Assembly (NCBI GenBank): GCA_001270045.2
Contig: DF970672.1
Location: 29,306-93,305 of the forward strand
Length of the DNA stretch: 64,000 bases
From: Bacteroidales bacterium 6E
GTDB lineage: Bacteria; Bacteroidota; Bacteroidia; Bacteroidales; Prolixibacteraceae
Direction: 5' to 3'
The position numbers and the translations under genes were made by a program. Numbering within the stretch: the stretch's first letter is position 1; the number at the start of each line of letters is the position of its first letter. Shown here one piece after another: positions 1 through 6,763 of this stretch. The notes below the pieces were generated by a model. The model had not been told where the DNA came from. It saw nothing but the letters and a program-made list of their open reading frames with translations, and did not search any database.

Positions 1-131
1 TGAACCGCGGCGTAACCACCCAGCGTTGGACATTCATCATCGGAAAGGATGGGAGAGTCGCTTATGTGAACAACCAGGTAGATGCAGCAAATGATTATAA
101 AGCTGTGTTGGATAACCTTGCCGTGAAATGA
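1..131 (+). CDS. C-terminal end of a peroxiredoxin (AhpC/TSA, Bcp-like), 5' truncated by window edge
   Basis: Only the last 42 codons are present, read from base 3 and ending in TGA. The fragment contains RWTFIIGKDGRVAYV followed by a short helix ending in VLDNLAVK. This is the usual end of AhpC/TSA-family peroxiredoxins: the beta-strand with the conserved Arg, a beta-hairpin with a KDG turn, and the terminal helix. Such enzymes reduce peroxides in the cytoplasm using a thiol donor. The peroxidatic cysteine region lies outside the window, so the subfamily is a guess. The gene points toward the downstream DEAD-box helicase gene (convergent). Confidence 0.6.
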   Translation, partial: NRGVTTQRWTFIIGKDGRVAYVNNQVDAANDYKAVLDNLAVK

Positions 132-200
132 TGCCTTCGAGCCAGATTCGGTGATTAAATACATCTTGTAAATTGCTGCCATAGTTACTGTATACCCGGT

Positions 201-244
201 CACTATACAATAACTATACAAGCACTATTCAAGCAGTATTCAAT
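201..244. repeat. Four tandem 11-bp imperfect repeats
   Basis: Four consecutive 11-base units can be read without gaps: CACTATACAAT, AACTATACAAG, CACTATTCAAG, CAGTATTCAAT. The core is nACTATWCAAn. They lie in the 136-bp space between the ends of two convergent genes, so they are not an obvious promoter. The period is close to one DNA helical turn, which could be chance or a protein-binding array. Confidence 0.7.
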
Positions 245-267
245 ATACGAATCGGTAAGGGAGATAA

Positions 268-1617
268 TCATGACTGATTTTCGTCCTGGTCTGATTTTCG
301 GTTAGTATCACCTGCCTTGACGATTGTTTTTTTTCGCGGTTGCTGACTTATCTCCATATCAGGAGAGGGCTTCATGGAAGATTGTTCCTGTTTTGGCCTT
401 CCTGAATTTTTCCGCTTCTCCTTGAAGGCCCCCTTTTTCTTGAAGTGCTCCCTTGGAGTGGTGTTTTTGATTTTCCAATCAGGCCCATTCCCAATAATAT
501 CGGGAAGAACTGATTTTGGAACTTCGCTCCCGATTAGCCGCTCAATTCGATGCATTCGGGGCATATCCGTTTCACTGACAAATGTAATTGCCTCTCCGGT
601 AGTTTCAGCCCTTGCGGTTCGACCAATTCGATGGACATAATCTTCTGCGTCACCTGGTACATCGTAATTGACAACAAGATTGATATCCTTGATGTCTATC
701 CCACGGCTGAGAACATCAGTGGCTATCAAAACCCTGGTTTCACGAGATCTGAATCGAAGGAGGATTTCTTCACGTTCCTTTTGTTCCAGGTCAGATGAGA
801 TCCCTTCAACTTTATATTTTTTAGACTTTAAACCTCTTACGATTTCACTGACTTTTTTCTTTGTCGAAGTAAAAATAAGAATGCTTTTAAAGTCGGGTTT
901 TGCATCGATCAGATGTTTGGCCAGCGGAATTTTCTGGTTCTCGTATGTTAAAAACACTGATTGGACAACGCCTTCGGCCGGTTTCGACATCTCTAGTGCA
1001 ATTTCATCCGGTTTGTGGAGTATTTGATTTGACAATGCCTTGATTTTTGGAGGCATGGTAGCGCTAAACATCAAGGTTTGTCTGTTTTTGGGCAAGTAAG
1101 AAACAATTCGCATGATATCGTCATAAAAACCGATATCAAGCATGCGGTCTGCTTCATCCAGAATAAGAGTTTCAATCTGGTCGAATTTTACATATCCCTG
1201 GGATAAGTGCGATATGAGTTTGCCCGGTGTGGCCACTATTATATCCGCGCCCCTGGTCAGAGCAGTTTTTTGCTGTCCCCAGTCACTGCCATCCCCTCCG
1301 CCATATATGGCGATGGAAGTTACATTCAAGGTGTAGGCAAATCCCTGGATTTGTTGGTCAATTTGAATTGCCAATTCCCGGGTAGGTACAAGAATAAGGG
1401 TATGTGTATGAGTGGTCTTTTTTTCCGCAATATAATTCAGTATAGGCAAAAGAAATGCTGCTGTTTTTCCAGTTCCGGTTTGGGCACATGCTATCAGGTC
1501 CTTCCCCGCCAAAATTGAAGGGATGGCCTGCTCCTGAATTGGGGTTGCATCACGGAATCCCATATAATATAATGCATCCAGAAGGTCGGGCGATAAGTCG
1601 AAATCATCAAATTTCAT
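268..1617 (-). CDS. DEAD-box ATP-dependent RNA helicase (RhlE-like)
   Basis: A complete 449-residue cytoplasmic RNA helicase that unwinds short RNA duplexes in RNA turnover or ribosome assembly. All core motifs are visible: the Q motif around TPIQEQ (25-30), motif I AQTGTGKT (45-52), PTRELA (78-83), TPGKL (130-134), DEAD (154-157), SAT (185-187), ATDVLSRGID near 299-308 and HRIGRTAR (329-336). After the helicase core there is a basic, Lys/Arg/Gln-rich tail of about 75 residues, typical of RhlE-type enzymes and likely to bind RNA. The ATG start places the Q motif at the usual position. A strong promoter-like box lies about 195 bp upstream, implying a long leader. RhlE rather than another DEAD-box subgroup is inferred from length and tail. 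Confidence 0.93.
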   Translation of the reverse strand: MKFDDFDLSPDLLDALYYMGFRDATPIQEQAIPSILAGKDLIACAQTGTGKTAAFLLPILNYIAEKKTTHTHTLILVPTRELAIQIDQQIQGFAYTLNVTSIAIYGGGDGSDWGQQKTALTRGADIIVATPGKLISHLSQGYVKFDQIETLILDEADRMLDIGFYDDIMRIVSYLPKNRQTLMFSATMPPKIKALSNQILHKPDEIALEMSKPAEGVVQSVFLTYENQKIPLAKHLIDAKPDFKSILIFTSTKKKVSEIVRGLKSKKYKVEGISSDLEQKEREEILLRFRSRETRVLIATDVLSRGIDIKDINLVVNYDVPGDAEDYVHRIGRTARAETTGEAITFVSETDMPRMHRIERLIGSEVPKSVLPDIIGNGPDWKIKNTTPREHFKKKGAFKEKRKNSGRPKQEQSSMKPSPDMEISQQPRKKTIVKAGDTNRKSDQDENQS

Positions 1618-1930
1618 TAGAAATAAATTATAATTTAAAGTTGACAGGGCTTTTGAAAAGATTGAAAGCCGCTGAAATATTCTCTATTGTTTTCATTATC
1701 TTAAAGCAGCATGTTGTTTCATTTTCTTGATCCTTGTTTTATCGATGCGTCATTCGATAAAGCAATGTAACTCGCAATTTCATTCCATCCCTGCCTTAAG
1801 TAGGATTTATCTGCAAAGGTATGGCTAATTCAGCCAAAATCATGCAATTGATAAAAATTTTGTTTTCAGGACAGATGGAAATCTCCTTCATAATTTATGG
1901 CTTGTCAGATTTGACGTTTGACCCTCCTTG
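1618..1930. other. Intergenic region with a candidate promoter and long leader for the DEAD-box gene
   Basis: This 313-bp gap between the helicase start and the end of the radical SAM gene has no credible coding sequence. It contains a Bacteroidota-type -7 box on the minus strand near 1814-1821. The roughly 190 bases between that box and the helicase start would be an untranslated leader. No other structure was recognised by eye. Confidence 0.5.
1814..1821 (-). promoter_or_regulatory. Candidate Bacteroidota -7 promoter box (TACCTTTG) for the DEAD-box helicase
   Basis: On the minus strand the sequence reads TACCTTTGCA, an exact match to the TAnnTTTG -7 consensus. A TTG lies 23 bases upstream on that strand (plus 1845-1847), slightly far for a -33 element. 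Transcription would run toward the helicase with a leader of about 190 nt. Confidence 0.5.
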
Positions 1931-2950
1931 TCAGTCGGGTGGTACTACAAAAGGCAAATCTATTGGCTCACCACATACTTTACAATGCGAATCCTTGGTA
2001 ATTCCGCAAATCCGTGTGTCGTAACCGGACCGTTTGACAAGGATGTTACGGCAGTTTGGGCAATGGGTGGATGAATAAATGTTCGGGTTCATATTTCCAA
2101 TATAAACGTACCGTAGAATTTTCGACGCTAAGTCGGCCAATTCAATTATCACCTGGGATGAGGTTGAAGGGATTTCTGATTTCCAGGCAGGAAAATATCT
2201 CGAGATGTGTAGTGGTATCTCAGGCCCCAGTTCATTGGCTATCCAATGTATCATTTCATTGAACAAGTCAATTGAATCATTCAATGTCGGAATAGCCAGA
2301 AAAGTGATTTCAAGGTGTCGGCCTGACTGATATATCATCCGAAGCGAATGTAATACAGGCTCCAGATGGCCTCCGGTGTATTTTTGATAAAAGGATTCAT
2401 CAAATGCCTTTAGGTCAATGTTAAAAGCATCAGTAACTTCGATCAATTCCAACAACGGTTCAGGGTTTATGAAGCCGTTGCTGACTACCACATTTTTCAG
2501 GCCTTTCTGTCTGACGATCGTAGCGGTATCCATCATCATTTCAAAGAAAACAGCAGGCTCATTATAAGTATATGCGATGCCAAGATTGCCTGATATGGCT
2601 TGGGCCCTCTGGGCGACTTCATGAGGACTTAACTCAATGGGTTCATTAAAATCAGATGGTTTGCATTGTGAAAGTTGGTAGTTCTGACAGAAGAAACAGT
2701 GAAAATTGCATCCGAAGGTACCTATCGATAAAATATTTCTTCCAGGGTAGAAATGATATAGTGGTTTTTTTTCGATTGGATCATAATGGACGGCAGCAAT
2801 TTTCCCATAGACATTGGAAATCAGCTGTCCGTTGCTGTTAAGACGAACTTTGCAAATGCCAACCTTGTTTTCTCCTATCAAACAATTGTGAGGGCAAAGG
2901 AGGCACCTAATCTTGTCTTCCTCTTTTGAATAATGGCAGGCCTCAGCCAT
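1931..2950 (-). CDS. amrS: AmrS-like radical SAM enzyme (AmmeMemoRadiSam / PflA-like family)
   Basis: A 339-residue radical SAM protein. The iron-sulfur motif CNFHCFFC gives CX3CX2C at C81, C85 and C88. The N-terminal C16/C19/C23/C33 set and the C-terminal CPNC...CGIT...CKVCG cysteines match the AmmeMemoRadiSam enzymes that resemble pyruvate formate-lyase activating enzymes. The substrate of this family is not firmly known; partners are usually AmmeMemo proteins, which are absent here. It begins only 12 bp after hydF on the same strand, so the two are probably cotranscribed. That raises the possibility of a role near hydrogenase maturation (inference). The family call is good; the symbol is provisional. 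Confidence 0.85.
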   Translation of the reverse strand: MAEACHYSKEEDKIRCLLCPHNCLIGENKVGICKVRLNSNGQLISNVYGKIAAVHYDPIEKKPLYHFYPGRNILSIGTFGCNFHCFFCQNYQLSQCKPSDFNEPIELSPHEVAQRAQAISGNLGIAYTYNEPAVFFEMMMDTATIVRQKGLKNVVVSNGFINPEPLLELIEVTDAFNIDLKAFDESFYQKYTGGHLEPVLHSLRMIYQSGRHLEITFLAIPTLNDSIDLFNEMIHWIANELGPEIPLHISRYFPAWKSEIPSTSSQVIIELADLASKILRYVYIGNMNPNIYSSTHCPNCRNILVKRSGYDTRICGITKDSHCKVCGEPIDLPFVVPPD

Positions 2951-2962
2951 TTTCTCTGAAAG

Positions 2963-4198
2963 TTACAAAGAATTTTGTTCTTTTCCTTTTACCCATTGCA
3001 GAGCATCAGGAAACGGTCCCAATGCTCTTGGGAAAATTCCCAAAGAATAGGCGATAGTCAGTCCGTAGTTAGTGATGGGAACGCCTGCCTCCCTGGCTTG
3101 CATTATTCTTCCAAGCATTTCTCGTCGATTCCACATGCAAGCGCCACAATGGATGATGAGTTTATAGTCTGCGATATTTTTTGGGAAATCCCTGCCGCGC
3201 ATATTCACAAATGTTAGCGCGCCTCCCACATACTTATTTAACCAGGTGGGAATCTTGACGGTACCGATATCTTCTTCGATGGGATGATGAGTACATGCTT
3301 CTGCAATGAGTACTTTATCGCCGGGATTCAATTGGTCGATAGTCATTGCGCCTCGCACCATTTCGTTAAGATCAGCCTGAAACCTTGCAAAAAGAATTGA
3401 AAAGGAAGTGAGTGGAATACCAGGAGGCGCTATGGCGTTGACTTTTTCAAACGCCTGTGAGTCTGTAACGATTAGTTTGGGAGGGGATGAAAGTCTTTGT
3501 AAAGCTAATTCAAGCTCGTGCTCCCTGACGACCATACAAAAAGCTCCATGGTCTAGCAAATCTCGGATACTTTGTACCTGAGGCAGTATCAGCCTACCCT
3601 TGGGTGCTTCCTTGTCGATGGGAGTAACCAAAATTGCCATCTCTCCCGGTCCTATAAGGTCAGCCAAGATGGCCTGACGGTTGACAAAGTCGGCTGGAGC
3701 CTTTTCCAGCAGCAGATGCCGAAGGGTATCGATGCCTTGCCTGTGAAAGGCATCAGTCGAAACATAACTTATTTTTAGACTGTCAAGTTGGGTCGTGATA
3801 TTCAGGTCCTCAGAATGGAGATCCGATTTGTTAAAAACAACAATAAATGGAATTTCCCGCTTATGGAATTCTTGCATAATTGTTTGTTCATAATCTCCCC
3901 AGGTCGAATAATCTGTCACAATCATGCCAAGATCCGTACGGTCGAATACGGCAAAGGTCCTGGAGATTCTCAACTTTCCCAAGTCTCCTGTGTCATCAAT
4001 TCCTGCAGTGTCAATAAACAATACCGGGCCAAAGGGCAGAAGTTCCATTGGTTTTTCGACGGGATCGGTGGTAGTGCCTGCGATTTCAGATACAATGGAA
4101 ACTTCCTGGTTGGTCAGTGCATTGAGAATACTTGATTTTCCAGAGTTTCTACGGCCAAAAAGACCTATGTGCAACCGGAATGATTTAGGCGCTTTCAT
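2963..4198 (-). CDS. hydF: HydF, [FeFe]-hydrogenase H-cluster maturation GTPase
   Basis: HydF is the GTPase scaffold that receives the 2Fe precursor built by HydE and HydG and transfers it to the hydrogenase HydA. In this 411-residue protein the G domain shows GRRNSGKS (15-22), a GTTTDP switch region (41-46), DTAG (63-66) and NKSD (123-126). The C-terminal cluster domain shows C302-x-H304 and HCGAC (350-354), the signature that separates HydF from Era/TrmE GTPases. Length is normal. The gene leads a two-gene unit with the AmrS-like gene. An intrinsic terminator upstream isolates it from the small secreted-protein gene, so it should have its own promoter in about 60 bp. Confidence 0.97.
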   Translation of the reverse strand: MKAPKSFRLHIGLFGRRNSGKSSILNALTNQEVSIVSEIAGTTTDPVEKPMELLPFGPVLFIDTAGIDDTGDLGKLRISRTFAVFDRTDLGMIVTDYSTWGDYEQTIMQEFHKREIPFIVVFNKSDLHSEDLNITTQLDSLKISYVSTDAFHRQGIDTLRHLLLEKAPADFVNRQAILADLIGPGEMAILVTPIDKEAPKGRLILPQVQSIRDLLDHGAFCMVVREHELELALQRLSSPPKLIVTDSQAFEKVNAIAPPGIPLTSFSILFARFQADLNEMVRGAMTIDQLNPGDKVLIAEACTHHPIEEDIGTVKIPTWLNKYVGGALTFVNMRGRDFPKNIADYKLIIHCGACMWNRREMLGRIMQAREAGVPITNYGLTIAYSLGIFPRALGPFPDALQWVKGKEQNSL

Positions 4199-4258
4199 AT
4201 ATACATCTTTGTTCCGGAAATGTAACCAATGATCAGGGAATATTCAACACTAAAACAA

Positions 4259-4286
4259 AAAAAGGTGCCCAAATGGACACCTTTTT
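4259..4286 (-). terminator. Intrinsic terminator after the small secreted Cys-rich protein gene
   Basis: GGTG-c-CC-AAAT-GG-a-CACC forms a hairpin flanked by A and T runs (AAAAA before and TTTTT after), so it can work in either direction. On the minus strand it follows the small protein gene and is succeeded by a long T tract, placing it between that gene and hydF. Confidence 0.75.
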
Positions 4287-4315
4287 AATATTGCTGTCAG
4301 GCAATGAAAAATTCT

Positions 4316-4624
4316 TTATTTTTTGTCACCGCATGCTGCTTTTTCGGCAGTTCCGCAAGCTGCTTTCTGTGCATCGCTACAACCAGCTTTGGCTTCTGTT
4401 TTAGCCTCGGCTTTGTCGCCACAAGCTGCACCTTTTGCACTCTTCTTTTCAGCTTTTTTGGTGGTGGCTTTTTCTTTTTCTGCTTCCATTGAAGCGTTGT
4501 CGTCAGCAACAATTGTTACTTTTGCTTTTTCTTCAACAACGACACTTGCACTTGCACTGCTGATCGAAAATCCATATACGGCAACGATAGCTAACACTAA
4601 CAATAACTTTTTCATGGTATTCAA
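4316..4624 (-). CDS. Small secreted Ala/Lys-rich protein with four regularly spaced cysteines
   Basis: I do not recognise a family. The 102-residue product starts with a clear signal peptide (MKKLLLVLAIVAVYG, probable cleavage after SSASA near residue 26). The mature part is almost only Ala, Lys, Glu, Asp and Thr. Four cysteines stand at 68, 82, 90 and 98, the last three exactly eight residues apart within AxC(G/S) contexts, and the protein ends CGDKK. It could bind metal or form disulfides outside the cytoplasm, but the composition allows no firm call. The start may be the second Met (MKKLL). A minus-strand TATATTTG box lies 23 bp upstream and a terminator follows. A long open frame on the opposite strand mirrors the low complexity and is not considered coding. 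Confidence 0.7.
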   Translation of the reverse strand: MNTMKKLLLVLAIVAVYGFSISSASASVVVEEKAKVTIVADDNASMEAEKEKATTKKAEKKSAKGAACGDKAEAKTEAKAGCSDAQKAACGTAEKAACGDKK

Positions 4625-4646
4625 TTTTTAAATTTGACTTCTGCAA

Positions 4647-4654
4647 CAAATATA
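4647..4654 (-). promoter_or_regulatory. Candidate -7 promoter box (TATATTTG) for the small Cys-rich protein gene
   Basis: An exact TAnnTTTG match on the minus strand, about 22 bases before the first start codon. No clear -33 TTTG was found. The intergenic space also holds the divergent kinase promoter. Confidence 0.45.
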
Positions 4655-4730
4655 TTTGGAATCATTCTAAATAAATGTTATGCCGATGTTAACGCGATGT
4701 TAAAGTGGAGTTGCAGGTATTTTATTTCTC

Positions 4731-4738
4731 TAATTTTG
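4731..4738 (+). promoter_or_regulatory. Candidate -7 promoter box (TAATTTTG) abutting the histidine kinase start codon
   Basis: TAATTTTG matches TAnnTTTG, and a TTG at 4711-4713 lies 17 bases upstream as a possible -33 element. The kinase ATG begins only four bases after the box, so transcription would start at or very near the start codon (possible leaderless mRNA). Confidence 0.45.
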
Positions 4739-4742
4739 CCTG

Positions 4743-6008
4743 ATGCGTAAGACCCTAAGAAAATATTTGGTTTGGATTACACTGATTTTCCTACTGGTGC
4801 TGATGTTTCTTCAGATCCGTTGGATAGTTTATTCTATTCGTTTTCAGGAAAAGATTTTTCAGAACAGCATTAATCTGGCATTGGGGAAAACCATTGCGAG
4901 CCTTAATAATGATCAGTATGTATGTAATCTGATGCGTGATTGTATGCGATGCGATACTTTGAGCCTCGATGACCAGTTGCTTTCACATGGAATCTGGGAT
5001 AAGATCCATCAATCGATTGATGATGAACTGGCAGCATTCGACGTTTATATTGATTTTGATCTTTTTATCACAAGAAATAACCTGGATACGCTTCAGTCTG
5101 GCAAAAAATTCAATCATTCAAGATCTGCTTATTACACACAGAGTTTGCAGGATATCCTTCAGACCAATGGATACGAACTGGTTGTGCGCGTGCCCGGCAG
5201 GACCACTTTTCTACCCAGGGAAGCTGCATTGTTGTTGGGATCATCTGTCATATTAATCCTGTTAATTCTTATTTCCCTTTTACAAATGGTAAGGCTGTAT
5301 AAAAACGAACTTCAGCTTCTTGCCAATATCCGGGATTTAATCAATAACATCACTCACGAATTCAAAACACCGATATCCTCTATCGCATTAGCCGCAAATA
5401 TGATACGTAAAGGGAGGTTTACGGGTCAACCCGAGAAACTGCAGGAATACGCAGGATTGATTGTCAATGAGAACCAGAAACTCCAGAGACAGGTAGATAG
5501 TCTTCTTGACCTTGCAGCCATAGAGTGGGATGAGTTTGAATACAGAAAGGAATTGATCGGACTGAATGACCTGGCTTTAACTGCTGCCCAATCGATTCAA
5601 CTTTTACTGGAAGAGAAAGATGGCAATATCGAAATTGATCTCAAAGCAGAGAAAGACAACCTGACAGCCGATAAGGTACATATTACAAATGCGATTCTGA
5701 ATTTGTTGACAAATGCTGTAAAGTACGCTGATCAGAAACCACATATCAGATTATTATCATACAACCGTGAAGACAAGGTGATTCTGGAGGTTTCGGATAA
5801 TGGAGTCGGCATTCCTTTGAAGTATCAGCGCTTTATATTTGACAAGTATTTCAGGGTTCCGACAGGCGATGTCCATAACATCAAAGGATTTGGAATAGGC
5901 TTGTCTTACGTCAAGAGTGTTGTTGAGGCACATGGAGGTAAAGTTTCCGTTGTCAGCGAACCTGGAAAGGGGAGTAGTTTTTATTTGACCTTTAGATTGT
6001 CAGATTAA
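4743..6008 (+). CDS. Sensor histidine kinase (RprX-like)
   Basis: A membrane-bound sensor kinase of 421 residues. TM1 is near 8-26 and TM2 near 162-183, bracketing a periplasmic loop of about 135 residues. The HisKA helix has the phospho-acceptor H205 in the ITHEFKTP motif. The ATPase part shows NLLTNAVKYAD (N box), DNGVGIP (G1) and GFGIGLSYVKSVV (G2). The periplasmic loop contains C61, C67 and C70 (CX5CX2C), an uncommon cluster that might sense redox state or metal. The response regulator follows 23 bp downstream. Architecture resembles RprX of Bacteroides. The pair sits between hydF and hydG, but whether it controls hydrogenase maturation is only a guess. Confidence 0.93.
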   Translation: MRKTLRKYLVWITLIFLLVLMFLQIRWIVYSIRFQEKIFQNSINLALGKTIASLNNDQYVCNLMRDCMRCDTLSLDDQLLSHGIWDKIHQSIDDELAAFDVYIDFDLFITRNNLDTLQSGKKFNHSRSAYYTQSLQDILQTNGYELVVRVPGRTTFLPREAALLLGSSVILILLILISLLQMVRLYKNELQLLANIRDLINNITHEFKTPISSIALAANMIRKGRFTGQPEKLQEYAGLIVNENQKLQRQVDSLLDLAAIEWDEFEYRKELIGLNDLALTAAQSIQLLLEEKDGNIEIDLKAEKDNLTADKVHITNAILNLLTNAVKYADQKPHIRLLSYNREDKVILEVSDNGVGIPLKYQRFIFDKYFRVPTGDVHNIKGFGIGLSYVKSVVEAHGGKVSVVSEPGKGSSFYLTFRLSD

Positions 6009-6031
6009 CTGAAACAGTAACTACTAAAACC

Positions 6032-6727
6032 ATGAACGAACAAAAGATACATATACTTTTAGCGGAGGATGACCTGAATCTTGGATTTCTTTTGACCGAT
6101 TTTCTGGAAAGCCATGGTTATCAGGTCAAACTTTACAGAGATGGCGAATCGGCTCTAAAGGGATTTAAGTCATTTAATTTCAATTTCTGCATTTTTGATG
6201 TGATGCTTCCTAAGATGGATGGCTTTACCCTGGCTCGCCAAATCAAGTCGATTGCTCCGGTTATTCCGGTTATTTTTTTAACTGCCAGGTCAATGAAGAC
6301 AGATAAATTGAAGGGTTATGATATAGGGGCTGACGATTATATTACCAAGCCATTTGATGAAGATGAACTATTATGCAGGATAAAAGCCATCATGAATCGC
6401 ACCGAAATCAATGTGGCCGACCATAAGATATATAGGATAGGGCAGTATGAATTTGATATGGAAAACATGGCCCTAAGGTTTGGAGATGATATGAGACGCC
6501 TGACTAGTCGTGAGGCAGAGGTGCTTCACCTTTTATGCAGTTCGAAGAACAACATTGTCAAAAGGGAACAGCTGCTTACTTCGATATGGGGTGAAAACGA
6601 CTACTTTGCCGGTCGAAGCCTTGATGTATTCATTTCAAAACTTAGGAAATACTTTGCCGCCGATCCAACTGTCAGGATTGAAAACATACCAAAGGTAGGA
6701 TTTCTGCTCTCCTGTTCAGATAATTGA
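6032..6727 (+). CDS. OmpR-family response regulator (RprY-like)
   Basis: The partner of the upstream sensor kinase, 231 residues. The N-terminal receiver domain has the acidic pocket E12-D13-D14, the phospho-acceptor D56 in IFDVMLPKMDGF, and the conserved Lys in ITKPF. The C-terminal winged-helix (Trans_reg_C) DNA-binding domain covers about 130-228, with LTSREAEVLHLL and the recognition region GRSLDVFISKLRK. It should bind promoter DNA when phosphorylated by the kinase. Targets cannot be read from the sequence. Its end converges with hydG, leaving 36 bp between the two stops. Confidence 0.95.
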   Translation: MNEQKIHILLAEDDLNLGFLLTDFLESHGYQVKLYRDGESALKGFKSFNFNFCIFDVMLPKMDGFTLARQIKSIAPVIPVIFLTARSMKTDKLKGYDIGADDYITKPFDEDELLCRIKAIMNRTEINVADHKIYRIGQYEFDMENMALRFGDDMRRLTSREAEVLHLLCSSKNNIVKREQLLTSIWGENDYFAGRSLDVFISKLRKYFAADPTVRIENIPKVGFLLSCSDN

Positions 6728-6763
6728 TGTTTTGAAAGCTTTTAACTCAATTTATAAGGTCTA

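Noticed and set aside
4304..4631. Two open frames on the plus strand opposite the small Cys-rich protein gene
   Set aside because: They mirror the low-complexity Ala/Lys codons of the minus-strand gene, which has a good signal peptide, promoter box and terminator.
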